Below are positions 16,174 through 22,611 of a stretch of DNA of 22,611 bases, in pieces. The notes below the pieces were generated by a model. The model saw nothing but the letters and a program-made list of their open reading frames with translations. It was not told where the DNA came from and made no database searches. Made by a program: the position numbers and the translations under genes. Source of the DNA: Halanaerobiaceae bacterium (GTDB taxonomy: Bacteria; Bacillota; Halanaerobiia; Halanaerobiales; Halarsenatibacteraceae); the NCBI GenBank assembly GCA_003554685.1, contig PWHA01000233.1, positions 1 through 22,611 of the forward strand, read 5' to 3'. Positions within the stretch are counted from its first letter, which is position 1, and every line of letters begins with the position of its first letter.

Positions 16174-18819
16174 GTGACAGCTGAAAAGGATAAATCGGAA
16201 AAGGATAAATCGAAAAAGACAATATATCTGATAGATACTTACAGCCTGGCTCACCGGGCTTTTTATGCCCTGCCCCTGCTGACAAATTCTGCAGGAGAGT
16301 ATACCAATTCAGTTTATGGTTTTACCAGGATGCTTTTAAGCATGATTGATGATAAAGAGCCTGATATGCTGGCAGCGGCCTTTGATAAGGAAGCTCCCAC
16401 CTTTCGCCATGAAGCCTATGAGGATTATAAGGCTGACAGGAAAGAAACTCCCGAGGAACTTAAGCCGCAGTTTGCCCTGATCAGGGAAGTGCTGGAAGAG
16501 TTTAATATTCCCATTTATGAAAAAGAGGGTTTTGAAGCCGATGATATCATCGGGACTCTGGCAAAGCAGGCTTCCTCCCGGGGCTTTAAAGTCGTTATAA
16601 TTACCGGCGACAGGGATGCCCTGCAGCTGGTTGAGGACAATATAGAGATCATGTATACCAGAAAGGGGCTCAGTGATATTGTGGCCTACGATCTGTCCAG
16701 AGTCAGAGACGATTATGAGCTCGAGCCGGAGCAGCTGATTGATATGAAAGGTCTGATGGGTGACAGTTCCGATAACATTCCCGGTGTGCCGGGGATTGGA
16801 AAAAAGACTGCCAAAATGCTGCTCAAAGAATTTAATGATATGGACACCGTTCTTGACAACATAGAGGAGGTTTCCGGTAAAAAACGCCGGGAGAATCTAA
16901 GAAAAAATTCAGAACAGGCCCTGATGAGCAGGGAGCTGGGCAGAATCGAAACCGATGTTCCGGTGGAATTTGATCCCGACTGCTGTAAGTGGGGTGATTA
17001 TGAAGAGGGCAGAGTTTATGAACTATTCTCCCGGTTGGAATTTAACACTCTGCTGGACCGTTTTGAAGCAGACCGGCTGGAATTAACTTCCGGGGACTAT
17101 AACCTGGTTGAGGATCTAACTGAGAAAGACAGGGAGGAACTGCGCAAGAAAACTCTGGAGACAGGTTTTCTTAATCTGGCTGTATATCATGAAGATTACT
17201 CGATGCCGGTGAAAAGCAGCGGTAGACTGATGTTAAGCCCGGATGAAAAGAAGATCTATTTCCTGGAAAAAGATGAGATAGAAGAGTTTGCAGATCTCCT
17301 GGAAGAAAAAGCAATAGATAAAAGAACAGTCAGGGGGAAAGAGGTTTTAATTGAGGCCGGCAAAGCCGGAGTGGAGATTTCTGGCATCAAATTTGAACCC
17401 AGGCTGGCCAGCTATCTGCTGGAACCTTCCAGTACCGTCCCTGATCTTAAAACTCTGCTGGAGTCGGAACTTGAGGTGGTGGTTCAGGAGGGCCTGGAGC
17501 AGCAGGAACTGCTGGCACTTGTTCTTACCAGACAGCGGTATCTGGAGAAAATTCTTACCTCAAAGCTTGAGAATAATGAACTGGATGATTTATACCGGGA
17601 GATTGAAATCCCATTGCTCTACCCTCTGGCAGCCATGGAGCTTAATGGGATCAAACTGGACTGTGATTATCTGGAGGAACTGAGCCAGAAATGGTCCGGC
17701 AGGATTGAAGAGATTGTCAGCAAAGCTCACAGTCTGGCAGGCGAGGAATTTAATTTAAATTCTCCCAAACAGGTGGGAGAAATTCTTTTTGAAAAACTGG
17801 GATTACCGGTGATAAAGAAAACTAAAACCGGCTATTCCACCAGTATATCAGTGCTGGAGAAACTGGAAGATCAACATGAGATTGTTCCACTGATAATTGA
17901 GTACCGCCATTGGTCCAAGCTTAAATCTACCTATCTGGAGGCACTTCCTCCACTGGTGAATCCCGAGACCGGCAGGCTGCACACCAGCTTTAACCAGATG
18001 GTGACCGCCACCGGAAGGCTTTCAAGCACCAATCCCAATCTCCAGAATATCCCGATCCGCAGTGAGGAGGGGCGGGAAATCAGGAGAGCTTTCGTTCCAG
18101 AGGATGAAAACTGGGTTCTGCTGGCGGCTGATTACTCCCAGATTGAACTTAGAATTTTAGCCCATATCAGCCAGGATGAAAATCTGCTTGATACCTACCG
18201 CAGCGGTGGAGATATTCATAATGAAACCGCCCGGGGCATCTTTGAAGTAAACTCAGATGAGGTAACCGGTAATATGCGGCGAAAGGCCAAGGTGATAAAT
18301 TTTGGCATTGCCTATGGAATGAGTGCCTATCGGCTGGCAGATGACCTTGATATCAGCCAGCAGGAAGCTGAAGAGTACATTGAAAAATATTTCAATAGAT
18401 TCTCCGGCGTCAGAGAATACATGGATAATATCTGTCAGGAGGCCCGGGAGAGGGGATATGTTACCACTATCCTGAAAAGGAGGAGATATATACCTGAGAT
18501 TAACAGCCAGAATTATCACCGCCGCTCCTTTGCCGAAAGGACGGCCATTAATACCCCCATTCAGGGCAGTGCAGCGGACATCATGAAGATAGCCATGAAC
18601 AGAGTCCATTGGCGTCTTAAGGAGGCTGAGTGGGAGAGCAGGCTGCTGCTGCAGGTTCATGATGAGCTGGTGCTGGAAGTGCCGCGAAATGAACTTGAGG
18701 ATATTGCTCCGGTTATTAAATCGGAGATGGAGGATGCCTATGAGATTGATGTACCCCTGATAGTTGATCTGGAGGTTGGTCCTAACTGGAAGGATAAAGA
18801 GAAGTACAACCTGAGCTGA
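16174..18819 (+). CDS. polA: DNA polymerase I
   Basis: 881 aa, GTG start with AAGGAG (16158-16163) ten bases upstream. Fills gaps and removes RNA primers in repair and replication. The 5' nuclease domain (about 15-300) shows YLIDTYSLAHRAFYALP, FEADDIIGTLA, ITGDRDALQLV and GDSSDNIPGVPGIGKKTA. The middle region (about 310-480) is a degenerate 3'-5' exonuclease: the expected DxE motif is replaced (LNLAVYHED), so proofreading is probably absent, as in Bacillus-type enzymes. The polymerase domain has motif A ADYSQIE (D653), motif B RRKAKVINFGIAYG (R702, K706) and motif C VHDE (D830, E831). The first 14 residues are a lysine/glutamate-rich extension made by an exact 15-base tandem duplication. mutM and coaE follow, as in many Firmicutes. 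Confidence 0.97.
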   Translation: MTAEKDKSEKDKSKKTIYLIDTYSLAHRAFYALPLLTNSAGEYTNSVYGFTRMLLSMIDDKEPDMLAAAFDKEAPTFRHEAYEDYKADRKETPEELKPQFALIREVLEEFNIPIYEKEGFEADDIIGTLAKQASSRGFKVVIITGDRDALQLVEDNIEIMYTRKGLSDIVAYDLSRVRDDYELEPEQLIDMKGLMGDSSDNIPGVPGIGKKTAKMLLKEFNDMDTVLDNIEEVSGKKRRENLRKNSEQALMSRELGRIETDVPVEFDPDCCKWGDYEEGRVYELFSRLEFNTLLDRFEADRLELTSGDYNLVEDLTEKDREELRKKTLETGFLNLAVYHEDYSMPVKSSGRLMLSPDEKKIYFLEKDEIEEFADLLEEKAIDKRTVRGKEVLIEAGKAGVEISGIKFEPRLASYLLEPSSTVPDLKTLLESELEVVVQEGLEQQELLALVLTRQRYLEKILTSKLENNELDDLYREIEIPLLYPLAAMELNGIKLDCDYLEELSQKWSGRIEEIVSKAHSLAGEEFNLNSPKQVGEILFEKLGLPVIKKTKTGYSTSISVLEKLEDQHEIVPLIIEYRHWSKLKSTYLEALPPLVNPETGRLHTSFNQMVTATGRLSSTNPNLQNIPIRSEEGREIRRAFVPEDENWVLLAADYSQIELRILAHISQDENLLDTYRSGGDIHNETARGIFEVNSDEVTGNMRRKAKVINFGIAYGMSAYRLADDLDISQQEAEEYIEKYFNRFSGVREYMDNICQEARERGYVTTILKRRRYIPEINSQNYHRRSFAERTAINTPIQGSAADIMKIAMNRVHWRLKEAEWESRLLLQVHDELVLEVPRNELEDIAPVIKSEMEDAYEIDVPLIVDLEVGPNWKDKEKYNLS
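16183..16212 (+). repeat. In-frame 15-bp tandem duplication in the polA 5' end
   Basis: GAAAAGGATAAATCG occurs twice with no gap (16183-16197 and 16198-16212) and encodes EKDKS twice in the extension ahead of the polymerase I 5' nuclease domain. The repeat unit is a multiple of three, so the frame is kept. Confidence 0.9.
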
Positions 18820-18847
18820 GGAATTTATTCCAGATATACCAGATATA
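18820..18847 (+). repeat. Palindrome plus 9-bp tandem repeat after polA
   Basis: Directly after the polA stop, GGAATTTATTCC (18820-18831) is a perfect 5-bp inverted repeat with a 2-base centre. Its last two bases begin a 9-base tandem repeat, CCAGATATA twice (18830-18847). There is no T-run, so it is not a normal terminator. Its role is unknown. Confidence 0.6.
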
Positions 18848-18887
18848 AATTAATCAGCTTATGCCAATCTGAGTTAGAGGAGAGGAC

Positions 18888-18895
18888 GAGGTGAT
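18888..18895 (+). promoter_or_regulatory. Start-deciding ribosome binding site of mutM
   Basis: GAGGTGAT matches the 16S 3' end, and its GAGG ends eight bases before the ATG at 18900. The in-frame GTG at 18891 is part of this SD and cannot be the start. Confidence 0.8.
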
Positions 18896-18899
18896 TGAT

Positions 18900-19733
18900 A
18901 TGCCGGAATTACCGGAAGTTGAAACCATTGTAAGAGGATTAAGAGAAGTGCTCTGCGGCAAAACAATTTCAAAAGTTATTATCCGGGAACCGATGATTAT
19001 TGGTTATCCGGAGGAACCCGAAAAATTTAGAGAGAGATTGCTTGAAAAAAAAATAACCGCCATGGGCCGCCGGGGTAAGTATATAATTCTGGATCTTGAC
19101 AGCAATCTTCAGCTTATCATCCATCTCAGAATGACCGGCAAACTTCTGCTGAAGATGAGAGAAGAAGAGATAGAGAGTCACACCCATATTATTCTGCGAT
19201 TTAAAGAGGGCGTTGATTTGAGATTTAATAATGTTCGCAAATTTGGAAGGATGTACCTGATTGAGCGTGAGAGCCCCGAGAAAGCGGGAGGGTTTGCCGG
19301 GTTGGGACCCGAACCCTTAAGTTCGGAATTTTCACCTGAAGTTTTTCAAAATATCCTTAAGGGAAGCAGCCGGGCTATTAAAGCTCTTCTGCTTGATCAG
19401 AAAAAAATTGCCGGACTGGGAAATATCTATGCCGATGAAGCTCTGTTTCGGGCCGGTATTCATCCCGCCCGTCCGGCGGATGAACTTTCCCGGGAGGAAA
19501 TTACCGGGCTTTATAATAGTATTGATCAGGTTCTCAAGGCCGGTATCAAATACAGCGGAACCTCTTTCAGTGATTATGTTAATGCTCTGGGAGAAACCGG
19601 CAGCTTTCAGGAAAAGCTGATGGTATACGGCAGAGATGGAGAAAAATGTCCCCGCTGCAGCTGTCAGATAAGCAAAGACAGGATAGCGAGCCGTTCCACC
19701 CATTACTGTCCGGACTGCCAGGAAAAAGATTAA
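18900..19733 (+). CDS. mutM: Formamidopyrimidine-DNA glycosylase
   Basis: 277 aa from the ATG at 18900. Removes oxidised purines such as 8-oxoguanine and nicks the abasic site. This start is required by the chemistry: the protein must begin MPELPEVE, because after Met removal the exposed Pro is the nucleophile and E3 is catalytic. Also visible are K60 in GRRGKY, GLGNIYADEALF, and a C-terminal zinc finger with C250, C253, C270 and C273. It lies 80 bases after polA in the same direction, the common Firmicute polA-mutM-coaE order. The gap holds short repeats but no clear terminator or promoter. Confidence 0.97.
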   Translation: MPELPEVETIVRGLREVLCGKTISKVIIREPMIIGYPEEPEKFRERLLEKKITAMGRRGKYIILDLDSNLQLIIHLRMTGKLLLKMREEEIESHTHIILRFKEGVDLRFNNVRKFGRMYLIERESPEKAGGFAGLGPEPLSSEFSPEVFQNILKGSSRAIKALLLDQKKIAGLGNIYADEALFRAGIHPARPADELSREEITGLYNSIDQVLKAGIKYSGTSFSDYVNALGETGSFQEKLMVYGRDGEKCPRCSCQISKDRIASRSTHYCPDCQEKD

Positions 19734-19810
19734 AACAACAGGTTACAGGGTTTAGAATTTGTTTGTAGTATTTTGAAAAATTCTGCAGGCATATTTTTGA
19801 CCGGCTATCA

Positions 19811-19829
19811 ATTCCAGGCTTACTGGAAT
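19811..19829 (+). promoter_or_regulatory. Inverted repeat upstream of coaE
   Basis: ATTCCAG (19811-19817) and CTGGAAT (19823-19829) form a perfect 7-bp inverted repeat with a 5-base centre in the 141-base mutM-coaE gap. There is no T-run after it, so a protein-binding site or RNA hairpin is more likely than a terminator. A TTGACC (19797-19802) lies just upstream but has no -10 at a normal distance, so no promoter is called. Confidence 0.45.
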
Positions 19830-19874
19830 AATATTAGAAATAAATAATGTTTTGATTAATTAAGGGGGATAAAG

Positions 19875-20474
19875 ATGGCTCTGGGGCTTACCGGAGGTCT
19901 GGCGACCGGCAAAAGCACTGCAGCTGAGATACTCGCTTCTCTGGGAGCTGAGATTATCGATGCTGACAGAATTGCCCATCAGGTGCTGGAACCTGAAGGA
20001 GAGGCTTATTCTGATGTTGTGGCTTATTTTGGCAGGACTATCCTGACTGAAGATGGTAAAGTTGACCGAAAAAAACTTGGGAGAATTGTTTTTTCTTCTC
20101 CAGATAGACGCCAGCAGCTGGAAAAGTTAACCCATCCCCACATCCTGGCAGAGATAGAAAGGCGGCTTGAGGAGGCCCGGGAGAGCAGCAGAATCGTGCT
20201 TGAGGCCCCACTGCTCTTTGAAACCGGTCTGGAAAAACTGGTCGAGGAAACCTGGGTAATTTCAGCCAGACTTGAAATTCAGATTGCCAGGTTGAAAAGA
20301 AGAGATGGGCTGGACCGGGAAGAAGCCCTTAGAAGAATTAATGCCCAGCTCTCTCTAAAAGAAAAGAGGAAAAGGGCTGATCTGGTTATTGAGAATAATA
20401 GCACAAAAGCAGAGCTCAAAGAGAAAGTAGCAAAGGCTTGGAAAGACTGGCTCAGCCGCAGGGAGGAAGTTTAA
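19875..20474 (+). CDS. coaE: Dephospho-CoA kinase
   Basis: 199 aa, normal length. Phosphorylates dephospho-CoA with ATP in the last step of CoA synthesis, in the cytoplasm. The P-loop is GGLATGKST near the N terminus, followed by the family's IIDADRIAH and LTHPHI motifs, the EAPLLFE segment and the R-rich lid LKRRDGLDREEALRRI. The ATG at 19875 with AAGGGGGAT (19862-19870) fits the family start just ahead of the P-loop. Its TAA overlaps the mgsA start by one base. The ytaF gene found between mutM and coaE in Bacillus is absent. Confidence 0.96.
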   Translation: MALGLTGGLATGKSTAAEILASLGAEIIDADRIAHQVLEPEGEAYSDVVAYFGRTILTEDGKVDRKKLGRIVFSSPDRRQQLEKLTHPHILAEIERRLEEARESSRIVLEAPLLFETGLEKLVEETWVISARLEIQIARLKRRDGLDREEALRRINAQLSLKEKRKRADLVIENNSTKAELKEKVAKAWKDWLSRREEV

Positions 20475-20854
20475 TGAGAATAGCACTGATTGCCCATGAT
20501 AAAAAGAAACCTGCAATGATAGATTTTGTTAGCAAATGGCGGAATGAACTGGAGAAGTGTCAGCTGGTGGCTACAGGAAACACCGGCAAAAGAATTCAGA
20601 AGGAGACCGGACTTAAGATCACCAGAATGGTTTCTGGACCGCTTGGAGGAGATCAGATGATAGGGGCTGAAGTAGCCAGGGAAAGGCTTTCAGCTGTCAT
20701 TTTTTTAAGAGATCCTTTGACAGCCCAGCCACATGAGCCTGATATTTCTGCTCTTCTCAGAGTCTGTGATGTACATAATATCCCGCTGGCTACCAATCTG
20801 GCCAGCGCCGAGCTGCTGCTGGAATCTCTTGTGAACAGCAGAGAAGGGGGGTGA
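20474..20854 (+). CDS. mgsA: Methylglyoxal synthase
   Basis: 126 aa from the ATG at 20474. Converts dihydroxyacetone phosphate to methylglyoxal and phosphate, bypassing lower glycolysis when phosphorylated sugars build up. Near-complete family signature: ALIAHDKKK, ATGNTG, SGPLGGDQMIGA with catalytic D60, FLRDPLTAQPHEPD with D80 and H87, and CDVHNIPLATNLASAELL. The chosen start gives the family's natural N terminus, overlaps the coaE stop (TAATG) and has GGGAGGAAG (20461-20469) as SD; the frame is open 36 bases further up, but inside coaE. Coupling to coaE suggests joint translation. In family studies phosphate inhibits the enzyme. Confidence 0.95.
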   Translation: MRIALIAHDKKKPAMIDFVSKWRNELEKCQLVATGNTGKRIQKETGLKITRMVSGPLGGDQMIGAEVARERLSAVIFLRDPLTAQPHEPDISALLRVCDVHNIPLATNLASAELLLESLVNSREGG

Positions 20855-20855
20855 T
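20844..20855 (+). promoter_or_regulatory. Start-deciding ribosome binding site of the binding-protein-like gene
   Basis: AAGGGGGGTGAT overlaps the mgsA stop (TGA at 20852-20854). It points to the ATG at 20860; the in-frame GTG at 20851 is inside the SD. Confidence 0.65.
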
Positions 20856-20859
20856 CTCT

Positions 20860-22302
20860 ATGGCTGCTTTCCGGAACGATATCAAATCATATTTCATTAA
20901 AATATTTCAGGTGTCTGCTTTGCTCCTTTTATTTATTATGTTTTTGCTGCTGACAGGAGTTGCTGCTGAAGGTATTTCAGCGGCGAATGAATTTTTCGGT
21001 ACTGAGGAAGCTGCGACTCTTGAAGATTCGCAATTTCAGCTGCCATCTCTTCAGGAAAGGGTTTCACAGGTTCTGGCCCCCGTGCCCCTGGTCGGGCTTG
21101 ATCCACACTATACCTGGGAGCAGAATAGAAACTATCTGCTGTCAAAACTTTACTACTTTCTCTTTGAATATGATCATCAAAACCAAGAGTTAAAACCCCA
21201 GCTGGCAGCTGATTACCCGGAAATTCAGCAGGATGAAAATGGCAGGAAAGAATTTTCCTTTGAGATTTCTCCCGGATTCCGATTTGCAGCTGGCAGAGAG
21301 ATTGAAGCCCGGGATGTCAAATACAGCCTACTGAGGCTGCTTATTCTTGATATACCGGACAGCGGAGCCGGTTATCTCTGGCAGGTGATCTTTGGAGTTA
21401 ACTCCCTGGAGGATTTTCTTGAAGAGGAAATGGGTTATGGCATTCCGGAGACCCTATCTTCTGAAGAAGCCTTTGAGGTATACAGCAGGCTGACCGAGCG
21501 AATTCTGGTGCGGGAGTATAATAAACTTACTGTCAAACCGAAAGAGGATTATAATCTGATTTATTTATTCTCAGATCTGGCTCCCTGGGCTGCTGTGGTT
21601 GACCGCAGGGCAGTCAAAAATCAGGGAGGATGGGATGGCAGAGCGGAAAACTGGGCTTTTTATAATCGAACCAGAGGTGAAAGGAATCCTCCTCTGCAAG
21701 ATAATAATGAGGCCGGCCGCTATGAATTAAGAGTTATTAACTTTCAGCCCGGCCGGATTATCAATTTACAGAAAATATCAGATAACAGTGAAAGAGCAGG
21801 AATAATTACAGTCTTTGATTCCCGCAGGAGAGCGGGAGTAGAAAGGGCCATCGAAGAGCAGCTCTATGATTTTATTCAGCTAAACTCCTTTCAGCAGGAA
21901 AGATACCGGGATATACTGAGAAAAAGCGGCCTGCTGGAAAAGGAACTTCCTATCTCTGACAGTAAAATCTATCTAATTGCCGGTAGAGATTATAGGGAGG
22001 ATAAAACTGAAGTTGAATTAATTTGTTATCGAGGCAATCAGCAGCATCAGGAACTGGCCTGGCAGGTCAGGTCAGAGCTGGAGCAAGAGAGTAGCGACGT
22101 AGTGCTTAAAAAGCTTGACTGGCAGAGCTATACAGCCCAATTATTTAGAGGTGATTTTGAGCTGGCAGTTATGGAATGGCTTCACCCCTTTCCCGAGGAG
22201 ATAATACCTCCCTTTTTGACCCGGGACCGCTTTCTTGCAGATAATGTGAAAATACTGGAAAAATTGAAGATATCCAGGAGGTATCTTTATGGTGGACTGT
22301 GA
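20860..22302 (+). CDS. Divergent oligopeptide/nickel-type ABC substrate-binding-like protein
   Basis: 480 aa from the ATG at 20860. One long hydrophobic segment (about residues 15-38) near the N terminus is a signal peptide or anchor; it has no lipobox cysteine. The next part resembles family 5 extracellular solute-binding proteins: PLVGLDPHYTWEQN, LLSKLYYFLFEYD, LKPQLAADYPEI, then FSFEISPGFRFAAGREIEARDVKYSLLRLL, split here as FSFEISPGFRFA and IEARDVKYSLLRLL. The C-terminal half is much less typical. It stops soon after the conserved WxxxFPEE-like segment, so it is short by roughly 50 or more residues against classic members; neither other forward frame continues the missing part. It is the last gene of the coaE-mgsA run. 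A peptide-type ABC ATPase gene follows but behind its own promoter, so partnership is likely only by proximity. Ligand unknown. Confidence 0.75.
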   Translation: MAAFRNDIKSYFIKIFQVSALLLLFIMFLLLTGVAAEGISAANEFFGTEEAATLEDSQFQLPSLQERVSQVLAPVPLVGLDPHYTWEQNRNYLLSKLYYFLFEYDHQNQELKPQLAADYPEIQQDENGRKEFSFEISPGFRFAAGREIEARDVKYSLLRLLILDIPDSGAGYLWQVIFGVNSLEDFLEEEMGYGIPETLSSEEAFEVYSRLTERILVREYNKLTVKPKEDYNLIYLFSDLAPWAAVVDRRAVKNQGGWDGRAENWAFYNRTRGERNPPLQDNNEAGRYELRVINFQPGRIINLQKISDNSERAGIITVFDSRRRAGVERAIEEQLYDFIQLNSFQQERYRDILRKSGLLEKELPISDSKIYLIAGRDYREDKTEVELICYRGNQQHQELAWQVRSELEQESSDVVLKKLDWQSYTAQLFRGDFELAVMEWLHPFPEEIIPPFLTRDRFLADNVKILEKLKISRRYLYGGL

Positions 22303-22358
22303 TAGTTAGCCCGAGATACGGTAACCAGGTTTATTAATCTGGATTTACTTCCTTATAT

Positions 22359-22387
22359 TTGACACTTTTAATTTTGTTGTATATAAT
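22359..22387 (+). promoter_or_regulatory. Perfect consensus sigma-A promoter for the ABC ATPase operon
   Basis: TTGACA (22359-22364), exactly 17 bases, then TATAAT (22382-22387): both hexamers match the consensus fully. The transcript should start near 22394, leaving a leader of about 68 bases before the TTG start codon. No terminator-like hairpin is seen between the preceding gene and this promoter. Confidence 0.85.
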
Positions 22388-22461
22388 TTAATATGTACTT
22401 TTATAATCAAAACTGGATTTATGATAATTCCTTAATATTTTAGCAAGGGCAGGTGAGTTTC

Positions 22462-22611
22462 TTGGCTAATCAGGAGAAACTTGTAGAAGTAAAAAACTTA
22501 AAAACCCACTTTTTCACCGAGGAAGGAGTGGTCAAGGCGGTTGACGGGGTTGATTTTGAGGTTGACCCGGGAGAGACCGTCGGGATAGTGGGAGAATCAG
22601 GCTGCGGCAAG
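22462..22611 (+). CDS. Opp/Dpp-type ABC transporter ATP-binding protein, N-terminal part (cut by window end)
   Basis: Fifty codons are present. The sequence has the usual start of OppD/DppD ATPases: LVEVKNLKTHFFTEEGVVKA, then a DGVDFEV strand and the Walker A motif GESGCGK (residues 44-50), where the window ends. It would energise import of peptides or similar solutes. The TTG at 22462 has AGGTGAG (22451-22457) at a good distance; an in-frame GTG at 22453 overlaps that SD and is less likely. It is the first gene after a perfect promoter, so the permease and other subunits probably lie downstream, outside the window. Confidence 0.88.
   Translation, partial: MANQEKLVEVKNLKTHFFTEEGVVKAVDGVDFEVDPGETVGIVGESGCGK

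Noticed and set aside
22303..22461. Frameshifted remainder of the binding-protein-like gene
   Set aside because: All three forward frames hit stops quickly, and the stretch contains a perfect promoter; no coding continuation is visible.
1..22611. CRISPR arrays, insertion sequences, phage genes, tRNA or rRNA genes
   Set aside because: No spaced repeats, transposase or integrase motifs, or tRNA/rRNA-like sequences were seen on either strand.

Overview
This window looks like a chromosomal segment from a halophilic, anaerobic Firmicute, most likely a Halanaerobiales relative. The inference rests on acidic (Glu/Asp-rich) proteins, AT-rich intergenic DNA with recognisable sigma-A promoters and strong AGGAGGTGAT-type Shine-Dalgarno (SD) sites, a large acyl-CoA dehydratase activase, a TAXI-type TRAP transporter, and a Firmicute-style polA-mutM-coaE run. 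GC is in the 40s by eye. Two binding proteins carry signal peptides without a lipobox cysteine, which would fit a diderm Firmicute. No species can be proven from this window alone.

Layout. 1-1432: possible tail of an upstream gene, then the magnesium transporter MgtE, closed by a clear terminator (1461-1500). 1653-8814: a 1439-residue acyl-CoA dehydratase activase-like protein with two ATPase modules, followed by the metalloprotease pair TldD/TldE, whose genes overlap by one base. 8915-12131: a TRAP transporter unit with a strong extended -10 promoter, a TAXI solute-binding protein, an inter-gene hairpin and a fused 4TM/12TM permease. 12180-14009: a cytoplasmic GH13 amylase-family enzyme, the only minus-strand gene, convergent with the permease and divergent from degV. 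Both divergent promoters can be read. 14215-15123: a single-gene DegV unit with its own promoter and terminator. 15223-22302: a membrane-anchored ComEC-like metallo-beta-lactamase protein, DNA polymerase I, MutM, CoaE, methylglyoxal synthase and a divergent oligopeptide-binding-like protein. All are on the plus strand, and several are tightly packed or overlapping. 22359-22611: a perfect consensus promoter and the first 50 codons of an Opp/Dpp-type ABC ATPase, cut by the window end.

How the genes work together. The polA-mutM block covers DNA repair, with coaE (last step of CoA synthesis) and mgsA (methylglyoxal bypass of glycolysis) translationally coupled behind it. Transport is a recurring theme: Mg2+ uptake, TRAP uptake of an unknown organic solute, and the start of a peptide-type ABC system. 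No mobile elements, CRISPR arrays, rRNA or tRNA genes were seen. No gene-free stretch exceeds about 220 bases.

I see no clearly new multi-gene system. The items most worth attention are the stand-alone giant activase beside TldDE, and the short divergent binding protein at the end of the coaE-mgsA run, separated from the ABC genes by a perfect promoter.
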